64,000 nt of DNA from Nocardioides sp. SLBN-35 (GTDB taxonomy: Bacteria > Actinomycetota > Actinomycetes > Propionibacteriales > Nocardioidaceae): contig NZ_VFNU01000001.1 in assembly GCF_006715725.1 (NCBI RefSeq), positions 4,216,001 to 4,280,000 on the forward strand. The letters are read 5' to 3'. Made by a program: the position numbers and the translations under genes. The notes under the pieces are model-generated. The model ran no database searches. It was not told where the DNA came from and saw only the letters and a list, made by a program, of their open reading frames with translations. This document shows positions 10,132 to 17,243 of this stretch, piece by piece; within the stretch, counting starts at the first letter, position 1; every line of letters starts with the position of its first letter.

Positions 10132-11261
10132 ATGACCACACTCCTCTCTGCCGCTCCCCTCTTCGACCAGCACGACCAGCATGACCTGCTGACCACCATC
10201 CGCTCGGGCGTGCGCACCCGCGAGTGCCTCGTCGTCGCCGAGTGGGCGGCCGTCGTCCGCTGGGCCGAGGCCCACGTGGTCACGAGCCCCGAGCACGCCG
10301 CCACCGTCCGCGACGGCGTCATCGACACCGGCGTGCCGATCGCCGGCGACGGCGCGCCGCTGATCAGCGACCACCACCTCAGCGAGCTCGTGGCCGCGCT
10401 CGGGCGCTCCCCCAACGCCGGGCGCGCGTTCGTCGGCCGGGTCGTGGAGTGCGCCTGGCGGCTGCCGAAGGTGTACGCCGCGGTCGCCGCCGGGCGCCTC
10501 GCGCCCTGGCGGGCCGAGCGGATCTCCGACCTGACCCGACCGCTCAACGCCGAGGCGACGGCCTTCGTCGACGGCGCCCTGCACGACGTGACCTCGTGCA
10601 CCTGGGCGCAGGTCGAGCGGCTGGTCGAGGAGGCGGTGGCCCGGCACGACCCGGTCGCCGCCGAGGCGCGCCGGCAGAGGGCGGCCGACCGCCGGCGCCT
10701 CGACGTCGATCCACCCGACGCGGCAGGGACGGTCCGGGTGCATGGCCTCCTCGACCCCGGCGACGGGCACGACCTCGAGGAGGCCGTACGTCGCCGCGCC
10801 GCCCTGCTCGGCCGGCTCGGCAACGACGCGCCGCTCGACGTCCGCCGCTCGATCGCGGTCGGCGAGATCGCCCGCCAGGACCTCACCCTCGACCTCGAGG
10901 CCCGCGATGACGACGGCCGGACGGTCCGCGTCCCGGGCCGCGAGGTCGTCCTCAACGTGCACCTCACCGGCGACCCCGACAACCCGGTCGCCCGCTGGGA
11001 GGAGGGCGCCTGCCCGATCAGCGCCGACCAGGTCCACGAGTGGCTGCGACTCACCGGAGCCTCCGTCGTGGTGCGTCCGGTGGTCGACCTCGCCGAGCAC
11101 GTCCCCGTCGACTCCTACGAGATCCCCGAGCGGCTGCGGACCCGGGTCGAGCTGCGCGACCACAGCTGCCGGTTCCCGCACTGCACCACCCGGACCGACC
11201 GCTGCGACCTCGACCACGCCACCCCCCACCGCGACGGCGGCCCGACCTGTCCCTGCAACCT
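10132..11261 (+). pseudogene. DUF222/13E12-family HNH endonuclease, 5' part, interrupted by an integrative element
   Basis: Codons 1-376 of a DUF222 protein (MTTLLSAAPLFDQHDQHDLL ...) ending in the first half of the C-terminal HNH nuclease motif (RFPHCTTRTDRCDLDHATPH, then CPCNL). At 11262 foreign DNA begins; the frame reads on to a stop at 11418 and adds about 50 unrelated residues. The missing end (PLCRQHHR ...) is at 15805-16021. Joining the halves at the repeat restores one uninterrupted frame of 448 aa. These proteins are multicopy in mycobacteria and nocardioforms; their role (homing or mobile-element linked nuclease) is poorly known. Without the distal HH pair the product should lack nuclease activity. 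Confidence 0.9.
11252..11261 (+). repeat. attL core of the integrative element
   Basis: CCTGCAACCT, identical to 15795-15804. To its left is HNH coding sequence; to its right is element DNA. The crossover dinucleotide of the serine recombinase must lie inside this identity block. Confidence 0.85.
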
Positions 11262-11325
11262 CGCAAGTTCCAAATACACCCTCGCCTCATGTCTGGTTTA
11301 CCGCGCGCCTAGTTCGCGGGCCGAT

Positions 11326-11331
11326 TACCCT
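11326..11331 (+). promoter_or_regulatory. Possible -10 element of the SIR2 gene
   Basis: TACCCT fits the actinobacterial TAnnnT pattern and lies 7 bp before the GTG at 11339, so a leaderless transcript is possible. No convincing -35 or Shine-Dalgarno sequence is seen. Confidence 0.3.
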
Positions 11332-11338
11332 CCGCTGA

Positions 11339-12766
11339 GTGACAAGCGAAACGATGGCTGGGCACTCCCACGTAGACACGTCGTGCGCGGACACAGGCTG
11401 CATACATTGCAGCCTTGATTTTCCATTCGAATTGCCCGAGGGAATGTCCGAGTCCGCTTTGCGGCGCGACGTGGTCATCTTCGCGGGCGCTGGAATCAGC
11501 ACCGAAGTGTCCACGGTGTTCCCAGATACGGTGCTGGAACTCGCAGCGGACCGCTTGGGCATGCCCATGGAAAGCGTCGAAAGTTTTCCTCAAACCCTTG
11601 AGGAATATCAAAACAGGTTCGGGCGAACCGAACTGGTTCGGATGATTCGACGGAAGTTCGATTTCATCGACTCATTCAGGTCGCCTCATTATCACGCCAC
11701 CCGATTCCACGCGGAGCTGGCAACGATGCCTTACCTCCGAGACATCGTCACGACGAACTGGGACACTTACTTTGAGGATGAGTGCGCCGCCACACCGTTC
11801 GTTTCCGGCGCAGACATTGCTCTATGGGAAATGCCGGGACGACGTGTCCTAAAGATTCATGGTTCGATCACTAATCTAGCCAGCCTTGTCGCGACGGAGT
11901 CCGACTACGCGAAGCGACTCGAAAGTCTCGCGAGCGACGTCATGGGTGGACTATTGCGGCAGTTGTTGGCCACAAAGACTGTGGTCTTCATCGGATATTC
12001 GCTAAGGGACTGGAACTTCCGACGCCTGTATGAAGCTCTACTTGCAGACATGAAGGACTTCGCGCCGACTGCTTACGTAGTTTCCCCGCACGCGGTCGAA
12101 GCCGAGAACGATCTCGGAATGAAAGTTATCAAGACCAGCGGAATCAACTTTCTGCGGGAACTGAAGAAGAGTCTCGTCGGCCACTGCGTGATAGACGATG
12201 AGGTCTATGGCCACGTGGCGGACCTATATGACATGGCCGTCTCGGCTGACCCTCGCGAGTGGGAAGAACCGATACGACACGCTGAATATCCTGCGGTCAT
12301 TTACACCTGGTTCTACAACGACGGCCTTAGAGACATTTGCGATCGGATTCTTCGGAAGCGTGCGAGCGGCGAGTACTCCGACCGTCATCACGTTACAAAC
12401 ATGCTGAAATTCTACGATGAGGCCTACGAGCGCGCGTACGAAAGCGGGAGGTACGGCGACGCCGCGTACATTGACGGCTACTCAAACGGCCTGATCTTGA
12501 TGCTCGGCGACGCGTGGGGAACAGCGCAACTTGACGACGAAGACGGGACGTCAAAGTCGCTCCTTGAATCCTGCCCACTCTATTTTGTCTACGGTGCTGA
12601 CAGCGACATGCGGACAAGGGAAGAGTTCTTGGAGGCGCTAGAGCACAGCAAGCGGCGCTCACCCAAGACGCGCGCGTTGGCACGCAAAATTGTTGAGGGA
12701 CTGGCCGACGACATGATCCTGACCCACGCCCCCTTCATCGGCGACGGGCACCTGGCCAACGCTTGA
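11339..12766 (+). CDS. SIR2-domain protein, probable NADase anti-phage effector
   Basis: 475 aa from GTG 11339; ATG 11354 is the alternative start, and ATG 11444 would still keep the SIR2 fold. A short N-terminal part has a CxxC (C21/C24). A SIR2_2-type Rossmann domain spans about 40-270, with the NAD-binding GAG (50-52, IFAGAGIS), catalytic-type Asn (N140, TTNWD), His (H174, KIHGS) and the closing VFIGYSLRDWNFR block (216-228). The last 200 residues (EEPIRHAEYPAVIYTWFYND ... DDMILTHAPF) belong to no family known to me and may sense the trigger. SIR2 domains of this type in systems such as DSR, Thoeris ThsA and SIR2-APAZ deplete NAD during infection, which is the basis for the inferred role. 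Codon use is unlike the neighbours, with many A/T-ending codons. Confidence 0.85.
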   Translation: MTSETMAGHSHVDTSCADTGCIHCSLDFPFELPEGMSESALRRDVVIFAGAGISTEVSTVFPDTVLELAADRLGMPMESVESFPQTLEEYQNRFGRTELVRMIRRKFDFIDSFRSPHYHATRFHAELATMPYLRDIVTTNWDTYFEDECAATPFVSGADIALWEMPGRRVLKIHGSITNLASLVATESDYAKRLESLASDVMGGLLRQLLATKTVVFIGYSLRDWNFRRLYEALLADMKDFAPTAYVVSPHAVEAENDLGMKVIKTSGINFLRELKKSLVGHCVIDDEVYGHVADLYDMAVSADPREWEEPIRHAEYPAVIYTWFYNDGLRDICDRILRKRASGEYSDRHHVTNMLKFYDEAYERAYESGRYGDAAYIDGYSNGLILMLGDAWGTAQLDDEDGTSKSLLESCPLYFVYGADSDMRTREEFLEALEHSKRRSPKTRALARKIVEGLADDMILTHAPFIGDGHLANA

Positions 12767-12806
12767 CTTGAAAGAAGCAACGAAACTCGTCGGGCCACCG
12801 GGGTAG

Positions 12807-12822
12807 CCGGAGGGCTCTCCGG
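12807..12822 (+). terminator. Short hairpin after the SIR2 gene
   Basis: CCGGAG, GGCT loop, CTCCGG, 40 bp downstream of the SIR2 stop. It is the first inverted repeat in the 413-bp region 12767-13179. The rest of that region holds a GC-rich imperfect palindrome (about 12850-12902), the palindrome TTGAGCGCTCAA (13121-13132) and a hairpin just before rep, but no supported gene. Confidence 0.4.
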
Positions 12823-13120
12823 CCTGGCTCTCGGCGGGATGTCAGGGTGGGGCGGCGGCCGGACCGCAAGCGGCGGAGCCGCGAGGACCGCCCGCCGCCG
12901 CGCGCTGGGCGTCTGGTGGGGGCGGTCGGGGGAAATCCTCGGCACGCCGGTTGGTTGCCGGGTTCTGTCGGTCGGTGGGTGTAGCTTCGCGGACAAGATC
13001 CCTTGCGGCTCCTTGGGCCCGGCAATGCAGAGGCAACCCATAAGACCGCTGGTGACGTGAGGGCTCCCCTGTAGGTGTGGATTGAGTAGGTCGCGGGTGC
13101 GATTCCCGGACGGACCGGCT

Positions 13121-13157
13121 TTGAGCGCTCAATCGGGGCAGGGCTTCCTAGCCCTGC
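13121..13157 (+). other. Palindrome and hairpin upstream of rep (candidate replication origin or regulatory site)
   Basis: The 12-bp palindrome TTGAGCGCTCAA (13121-13132) is followed by a 7-bp hairpin GCAGGGC, TTCCTA, GCCCTGC (13138-13157), ending 22 bp before the rep ATG. Double-strand origins nicked by HUH Rep proteins are usually hairpins next to or in rep, so this is a reasonable candidate. A Rep autoregulatory site or terminator would look the same. Confidence 0.35.
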
Positions 13158-13179
13158 TCTCTGAGAGGTCCGTTCTCCG

Positions 13180-13980
13180 ATGCTTGCATCCGAGGACCGG
13201 CCCGCCTCGCACGTCCTTCGTCGTCCCGATGCGGGCTGGTTTCTGTCGTTGTATCCGTCCGCCGGTGAGGCTGGCGGGTCGTTCGTTTCGTCCCTTCGTC
13301 GTGGCGGTACCGGGATCCGTGGTGCCGCTGTTGATCCTGACCGTTCCCGTGCGGAGGCCGCTCGCCGTGCGGGGGTGAAGGTCCGCCGCTACTGCGCCGC
13401 GAATGGCCTTGATCGGATGGGCACCCTGACCTACGCCGGTGGGGGTTGCCATGATCCGCGCCAGGTCCGTGCTGATGTGGCGGACTTCTTCCGGCGCCTG
13501 CGTACGGGCCTGGGCGGTGATCCGTTCCCGTATCTGTGGGTGCCGGAGTGGCATCCTGGCGGTCACGGTCTGCATCTGCACTACGCGATGGGCCAGTTCG
13601 TCGCGCGGTCAACGCTGGTTGACGCGTGGGGTCGTGGGTTCGTCCACATCAAGCGGTTCACGAACCTCCCGTCCCGGTCGGGCCCGTTGACGCGGAGCCG
13701 TGCTGCGGCGCGGTACCTGTCGAAGTACGTGTCGAAGTCCTTCGACACTGCTCCCGGGCGAGAGCGTCCTGCCGGGCTGCATAGGTACGAGGTCGCGGAA
13801 GGGTTCCAGCCGCGCGGGATCCGGCTGTCGGGACGCTCGCCTGACGAGGTGCTGGCGAAGGCGTCGTCGGTGATGGGCGCCCAGCCGTCGTCGTTGTGGT
13901 GGTCGGGCGATTCGCCGTCGTGGGAGGGTCCGCCGGCGTACTGGTTCGCCTGGGACCGGCCCGCGGGAGGTGTCTCGTGA
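13180..13980 (+). CDS. HUH rolling-circle replication initiator (Rep)
   Basis: 266 aa. Motifs run in the order of HUH nucleases: motif 1 MGTLTYAG (80-87), the metal-binding HUH HGLHLHYAMG (H132, H134) and a Tyr motif RYLSKYVSKSF with Y179 and Y183, one of which would attack the DNA and hold the 5' end. A cytoplasmic Rep would nick an origin on the excised circle and start rolling-circle replication; such proteins are common in actinobacterial integrative elements and small plasmids. ATG 13180 has GAGAGG upstream. The stop overlaps the GTG of the following ORF (GTGA), so the two are coupled. Confidence 0.8.
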   Translation: MLASEDRPASHVLRRPDAGWFLSLYPSAGEAGGSFVSSLRRGGTGIRGAAVDPDRSRAEAARRAGVKVRRYCAANGLDRMGTLTYAGGGCHDPRQVRADVADFFRRLRTGLGGDPFPYLWVPEWHPGGHGLHLHYAMGQFVARSTLVDAWGRGFVHIKRFTNLPSRSGPLTRSRAAARYLSKYVSKSFDTAPGRERPAGLHRYEVAEGFQPRGIRLSGRSPDEVLAKASSVMGAQPSSLWWSGDSPSWEGPPAYWFAWDRPAGGVS

Positions 13981-14165
13981 GCCCGGCAGAGCTCGCGGCG
14001 TGGGTGGCTCGCTCGCGGGCTGCTCAGGGGTTGCCGGAGAAGGTGACAGACCCGGCGGCGCTTCGCCAGGTCGCGGTGTTGGTGAGCGGGCGATCCCGAA
14101 CGGAACCAGCAGCACCGTCGCGAGACGGCGAGCGGGCTGCTGGCGGGGAGGCGTGCGCGTCGTGA
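13977..14165 (+). CDS. 62-aa element protein coupled to rep
   Basis: GTG start overlaps the rep stop (GTGA). The sequence (SPAELAAWVARSRAAQGLPE KVTDP..., in two blocks here) is helical in its first 45 residues and ends in a low-complexity Ala/Gly tail. Small proteins resembling its N-terminal half sit after Rep in other actinobacterial elements as far as I recall, without known function. Its place and size would suit a Rep accessory protein or a recombination directionality factor; neither is shown by sequence. Confidence 0.6.
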   Translation: MSPAELAAWVARSRAAQGLPEKVTDPAALRQVAVLVSGRSRTEPAAPSRDGERAAGGEACAS

Positions 14166-14167
14166 GT

Positions 14168-14283
14168 GGGAGGGCCGCAGGCGGGTGGGTGGGGGCCTCT
14201 CGGGTCGCCGCTCAGGGGCCCCGCGCCGCATGGGTTTCGCGGCGTGGGGAGCGGCGCGGCCCCCACCCGCCTGCGGCCCTCCC
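14168..14283. repeat. 22-bp perfect inverted repeat between convergent element genes
   Basis: The arms at 14168-14189 (GGGAGGGCCGCAGGCGGGTG and two more G) and 14262-14283 are exact complements. The 72-bp interior folds further (GCGCCGC near 14223 with GCGGCGC near 14251). It lies between the 62-aa ORF (+) and the recombinase (-), so a two-way terminator is the simplest reading. The length and nested stems would also suit a single-strand origin. Confidence 0.8.
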
Positions 14284-14325
14284 AGCCCCTGACGGAATGA
14301 CCGGGCTACCGCTTGCCTGCGGGGC

Positions 14326-15774
14326 TCAGAGCCGCCAGGTGACGGTGATCCGGTCGGGGTCGAAAGCGCGGGCGCCAGGTGTGCCGGGGCCGATGGTGAT
14401 GTGGTCGATGAGGGCGCGGATGATCGCGTGCTGCCGCGACAGGCTGAGGGTGGGCCATTGCTCGGCGAGCGCGGTCGCGTTGCCGATCAGCCCGTGCAGG
14501 GTGTCGGTGCGGGTCCGGGTCGCGAGTCGGCGTCGGGCTGCGTCGAGGCGCTCGTTGATCGTGCCTCCAGCTCGTCGCCACTCGGTCATGGTGATGAGGT
14601 CGGCGGCGTAGGCATCAGCCAGCTCGCGCTGTTTGGCCTCGAGGTGCTCGATCTCGTCGGCAAGGGCCTTGGCTTGTTCGTCGGGGCTGTCCTTGCCGGA
14701 CAGTGCTGCCACAAGTTCGGGGGTGTCGAGGGTGAACAGGACTGCGTTGGTCACCAGTTCCTCGACGGGTTCGGCGACCGCGGTCAGTCGTCCGCAGCCG
14801 CCGTGGTCGGGGCCGGACATGCAGACGTAGCGGCGCCGGGTGGTGCGGACCGGGTTCCGGTTGCTGCCGTTGCTGGTGCCTTCGTGGCGGGCGCTGGAGT
14901 AGAGCCGGTTGCCGCACTTGCTGCAGCGCAGGAGTCCGGTGAGCAGGTAGGTCTGCGGGGTGCGGCGTCCCGTGGCCTTCTTGGCGGCGATGGTGACCAG
15001 GATGCGGCGGTGGGTGTCCTCGTCGATGATCGCTTCCCACTTTCCGGGGCCGACGACCTGCCCGCGGTGGGACATGAGTCCGGCGTAGCGGGGGTTGATG
15101 AGGATGCCGCGCACGGTGGTGGTGATCCATCCGGTGCCGCCGGACACGCGTTCGATGCCGGTGGTGTTGAGCCACTCGGCCAGAGACCGCAGCGATTCGC
15201 CTGCCAGGAACCGAGCGGCGAGGTCCCGGACCACGCGTGCTTCGTCGGGGCGGATGGTGGTGAAGTCGGCTTCGTAGCCGAACGGGCGCGTCGATCCCTT
15301 GTGCGGGATGCCGTGGGCGGCGCGTTGCTCGTGCTTGCGGGCCACGCGTCGGGACTTGTCCGCGGATTCCTTCGCGGCAACGGCTCCGATCAGTCGGGCG
15401 GTGAAGATCCCGTCTCCCGTGCCGAAGTCGCTGTTGCCGGTCACGGTCTTGACGTTGCCCGCGATCCCGGCGGCGTCGATCACGGTGAAGAAGTGCTCCA
15501 GCTCGACCGGTCGGCGGTGGAGTCGGTCCTGATGCCACACGACCAGGCCGTCGACCAGGCCGTCGGTGATGTCGGCCAGCAGACGTTGATACTCGGGGCG
15601 GGTCTTGCCCGAGTAGGCGGACACGTCGTTGTCGACGTACTCGGATGCCACCGTCCAGCCAAGATCGGCGGCGAGGCGGCGGCAGTCCTCCAACTGTCGC
15701 TCGACCCCTTGTCGGGTCTCGCCCGGGTCCGATGAGATGCGTGCGTAGATCGCCGCCGCGATCGGCTCAGCCAT
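14326..15774 (-). CDS. Large serine recombinase (integrase of the element)
   Basis: 482 aa. Resolvase catalytic domain at 1-145, with the nucleophile probably S14 in IYARISSDP and the R/D-rich helices of the fold (DGLVVWHQDRLHRRPVELEH). Then a Recombinase domain (about 165-265: GSTRPFGYE ... GILINPRYAGLMSHRGQVVG), a zinc ribbon (CSKCGNRLYSSA ... YVCMSGPDHGGCG) and a coiled-coil region (about 365-440). It joins attP on the circle to attB in the host gene without long homology. ATG 15774 is taken; the longer in-frame start at 15846 would lie in host DNA to the right of attR, so it cannot be native. The gene begins 21 bp inside attR. Confidence 0.93.
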   Translation of the reverse strand: MAEPIAAAIYARISSDPGETRQGVERQLEDCRRLAADLGWTVASEYVDNDVSAYSGKTRPEYQRLLADITDGLVDGLVVWHQDRLHRRPVELEHFFTVIDAAGIAGNVKTVTGNSDFGTGDGIFTARLIGAVAAKESADKSRRVARKHEQRAAHGIPHKGSTRPFGYEADFTTIRPDEARVVRDLAARFLAGESLRSLAEWLNTTGIERVSGGTGWITTTVRGILINPRYAGLMSHRGQVVGPGKWEAIIDEDTHRRILVTIAAKKATGRRTPQTYLLTGLLRCSKCGNRLYSSARHEGTSNGSNRNPVRTTRRRYVCMSGPDHGGCGRLTAVAEPVEELVTNAVLFTLDTPELVAALSGKDSPDEQAKALADEIEHLEAKQRELADAYAADLITMTEWRRAGGTINERLDAARRRLATRTRTDTLHGLIGNATALAEQWPTLSLSRQHAIIRALIDHITIGPGTPGARAFDPDRITVTWRL

Positions 15775-15794
15775 GAGGGCAGAATACGTATGAG

Positions 15795-15804
15795 CCTGCA
15801 ACCT
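15795..15804 (+). repeat. attR core of the integrative element
   Basis: CCTGCAACCT, identical to 11252-11261. The sequence to its right (GGTCCCGCTGTGCCGC) continues the HNH gene in frame. Confidence 0.85.
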
Positions 15805-16021
15805 GGTCCCGCTGTGCCGCCAGCACCACCGCGCCACGACCTTCACCGCCTGGCGCTATCTCGCCCTCTCCCCCGGCAGCTACCTGTGGCGCTCGCCCCA
15901 CGACCTGCTGTTCGTCGTCGACCACCACGGCACCCGCCCCGCCGACACCGGCCGCCCGATCCCGCCCGGGTCGTGGGCGTGCGCGGTCGGGTCGGAGGCG
16001 AGGCGGTCCGATGCGGCCTGA
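15805..16021 (+). pseudogene. DUF222/HNH endonuclease, 3' part
   Basis: Read in the frame set by the 5' part it encodes VPLCRQHHRATTFTAWRYLA and continues to DAA plus a TGA at 16019-16021. It supplies the second half of the HNH motif (C and HH) and the usual C-terminal tail. It has no start of its own and should be silent while the element is inserted. Confidence 0.9.
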
Positions 16022-16104
16022 CCCGTCGTACGCCGCCTACGCGCCCGGGCGATCTGGGCCCGCCTACTCATGCCGCCACGGCCCCCGCCCGGGACCCTGC
16101 GAAC

Positions 16105-16491
16105 ATGACCGATCGCCGCCCGGCCGGGCCCCTCGAGATCGTCGCCGCGCTCGCCGCCCTCGGCCTGACCCTGGCCACCTTCTGGCACGGTCTGACCGTC
16201 TACTTCTGCTGGGGCGGCTGCGACGGACCGACCGCAACCGAGGTCCTCGTCCACCGCCTCCTCACCGGCGGCCTCGCGCTCGCCGTGCTGACCACCCTGG
16301 TGACCGCGGCGCTGCGGCGCGGGCGCTGGGTCTTCCTCTGGCACCTCGCGGTGGCCGCGGTGGCTCTCGTGGTCGCCCTGCTCACCGCCATGCCGCAGAT
16401 CGACTGGGACGGGTCGCCGCCCCCACCGCCCGGCCCGGGTCCCGACTACGTGCCCTGCTACTCGGGCTCGAACGACTGCGTCGGCGGCTGA
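16105..16491 (+). CDS. Small membrane protein of unknown function
   Basis: 128 aa, ATG 16105. Three hydrophobic segments: 9-31 (EIVAALAALGLTLATFWHGL), 50-68 and 76-95. The tail is Pro-rich (SPPPPPGPGP) and ends in CYSGSNDCVGG. Two Cys pairs (CWGGC and the tail Cys) would face the same side and might form disulfides. No family recognised. It lies between the split nuclease and the FMN riboswitch and is not obviously in an operon. Confidence 0.7.
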   Translation: MTDRRPAGPLEIVAALAALGLTLATFWHGLTVYFCWGGCDGPTATEVLVHRLLTGGLALAVLTTLVTAALRRGRWVFLWHLAVAAVALVVALLTAMPQIDWDGSPPPPPGPGPDYVPCYSGSNDCVGG

Positions 16492-16520
16492 GCCGCGGGC
16501 GGGCGGTACCCTGCTGCCGT

Positions 16521-16683
16521 ACGTTCTCAGGGCGGGGTGGAACTCCCCACCGGCGGTGAGGGCGTCCCGGCCGATCCGGGGCGGCCGAGCCCGCGAGCGC
16601 CGGCCCGGTCTCCGACCGGGGCGGGTCAGCAGATCCGGTGCGACTCCGGAGCCGACGGTCACAGTCCGGACGGAAGAGAACGC
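16521..16683 (+). promoter_or_regulatory. FMN riboswitch (RFN element)
   Basis: All conserved blocks of the RFN element occur in order: TTCTCAGGGCGGGGTG with AACTCCCCACCGGCGGTGA, AGCCCGCGAGCG, GTCAGCAGATCCGGTG, TCCGGAGCCGACGGTCACAG and TCCGGACGGAAGAGAACG. It binds FMN and lowers expression of the gene after it. Between aptamer and start codon a hairpin (GTCAC/GTGAC with CGCG flanks, about 16697-16724) lies just before the AGGAG Shine-Dalgarno, which suggests control of translation or of a terminator in the lumazine synthase leader. Confidence 0.95.
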
Positions 16684-16737
16684 GACGGGCCTCGCGCGCG
16701 TCGTCACGCCCTGGGTGACACGCGAACAGGAGAACCC

Positions 16738-17184
16738 ATGTCACCCACCGCTCCCGCCGGCAACACCGTCGCCATCGTCGCGGCCCGCTGGCACTCCGAC
16801 ATCGTCGACGTCGCCGTCGAGACCTTCCGCACCGAGCTCGAGCTGCGCGGCTACACCGTGGAGGTGGTGCACGTGCCGGGCGCCTTCGAGATCCCGCTGC
16901 AGGTCCGCCGGCTGGCCCGGACCGGCCGCTACGCCGGGGTGGCGACGGCGGCCCTGGTCGTCGACGGCGGGATCTACCGCCACGACTTCGTGGCCTCGTC
17001 CGTGGTCGACGCGCTGATGCGGATCCAGCTCGAGACCGACGTGCCGGTGTTCTCCGCGGTGCTCACGCCGCACCACTTCCACGAGCACGACGAGCACACG
17101 AGCTACTTCCGCCGCCACTTCGAGACGAAGGGCCGCGAGCTCGCGGCCGCCCTGGACGCGACGGTCCAGCTGTCGGCGGTCTGA
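16738..17184 (+). CDS. ribH: 6,7-dimethyl-8-ribityllumazine synthase, RibH2 type
   Basis: 148 aa. It condenses 5-amino-6-ribitylaminouracil with 3,4-dihydroxy-2-butanone-4-phosphate, the penultimate riboflavin step. The N-terminal VAIVAARWHSDIVDVAVETF and VPGAFEIPLQVRRLA are general lumazine synthase motifs. The blocks LVVDGGIYRHDFVASSVVDA and FSAVLTPHHFHEHDEH instead of the usual GxVIRGxTxHFDYV fit the divergent decameric RibH2 group known from Brucella and Mesorhizobium. ATG 16738 has AGGAG 6 bp upstream. It stands alone behind an FMN riboswitch, with no ribA/ribC neighbour, so it may supplement a riboflavin operon elsewhere. Confidence 0.92.
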   Translation: MSPTAPAGNTVAIVAARWHSDIVDVAVETFRTELELRGYTVEVVHVPGAFEIPLQVRRLARTGRYAGVATAALVVDGGIYRHDFVASSVVDALMRIQLETDVPVFSAVLTPHHFHEHDEHTSYFRRHFETKGRELAAALDATVQLSAV

Positions 17185-17243
17185 CCCGCGGGGCCCGACC
17201 GGACCGGTGGGCCTGCCGTGACCGGGCTGAGCCCTCAATGCCC

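Larger units (their letters stand above)
11262..15804. mobile_element. 4,543-bp integrative element with serine recombinase, HUH Rep and SIR2 cargo
   Basis: Bounded by a 10-bp direct repeat and inserted inside an HNH endonuclease gene that is otherwise intact. Contents left to right: SIR2-domain gene (+), 413-bp intergenic region with palindromes, HUH Rep (+), 62-aa ORF (+), a 22-bp inverted repeat, and a large serine recombinase (-) whose start is about 30 bp inside the right end. The layout is that of a small self-integrating and possibly self-replicating element with a defence cargo gene by the left end. The SIR2 part is visibly richer in A+T than the host DNA; the rest is closer to host composition. 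No transfer (Tra/FtsK-like) or structural phage gene is present, so spread would need a helper. Confidence 0.9.

Noticed and set aside
12839..13060. 73-codon ORF between the SIR2 and rep genes
   Set aside because: Low-complexity start, no RBS, no recognisable motif, and its DNA is mostly inverted repeats; not enough to call a gene.
13085..13117. tRNA-like T-arm (GCGGGTGCGATTCCCGG) upstream of rep
   Set aside because: The loop resembles TTCGANN, but no acceptor, D or anticodon arm can be built at the right distance upstream, so it is not a tRNA.
15774..15846. Upstream extension of the recombinase to 15846
   Set aside because: These codons lie across attR in the host HNH gene; before integration they would not exist next to the recombinase.
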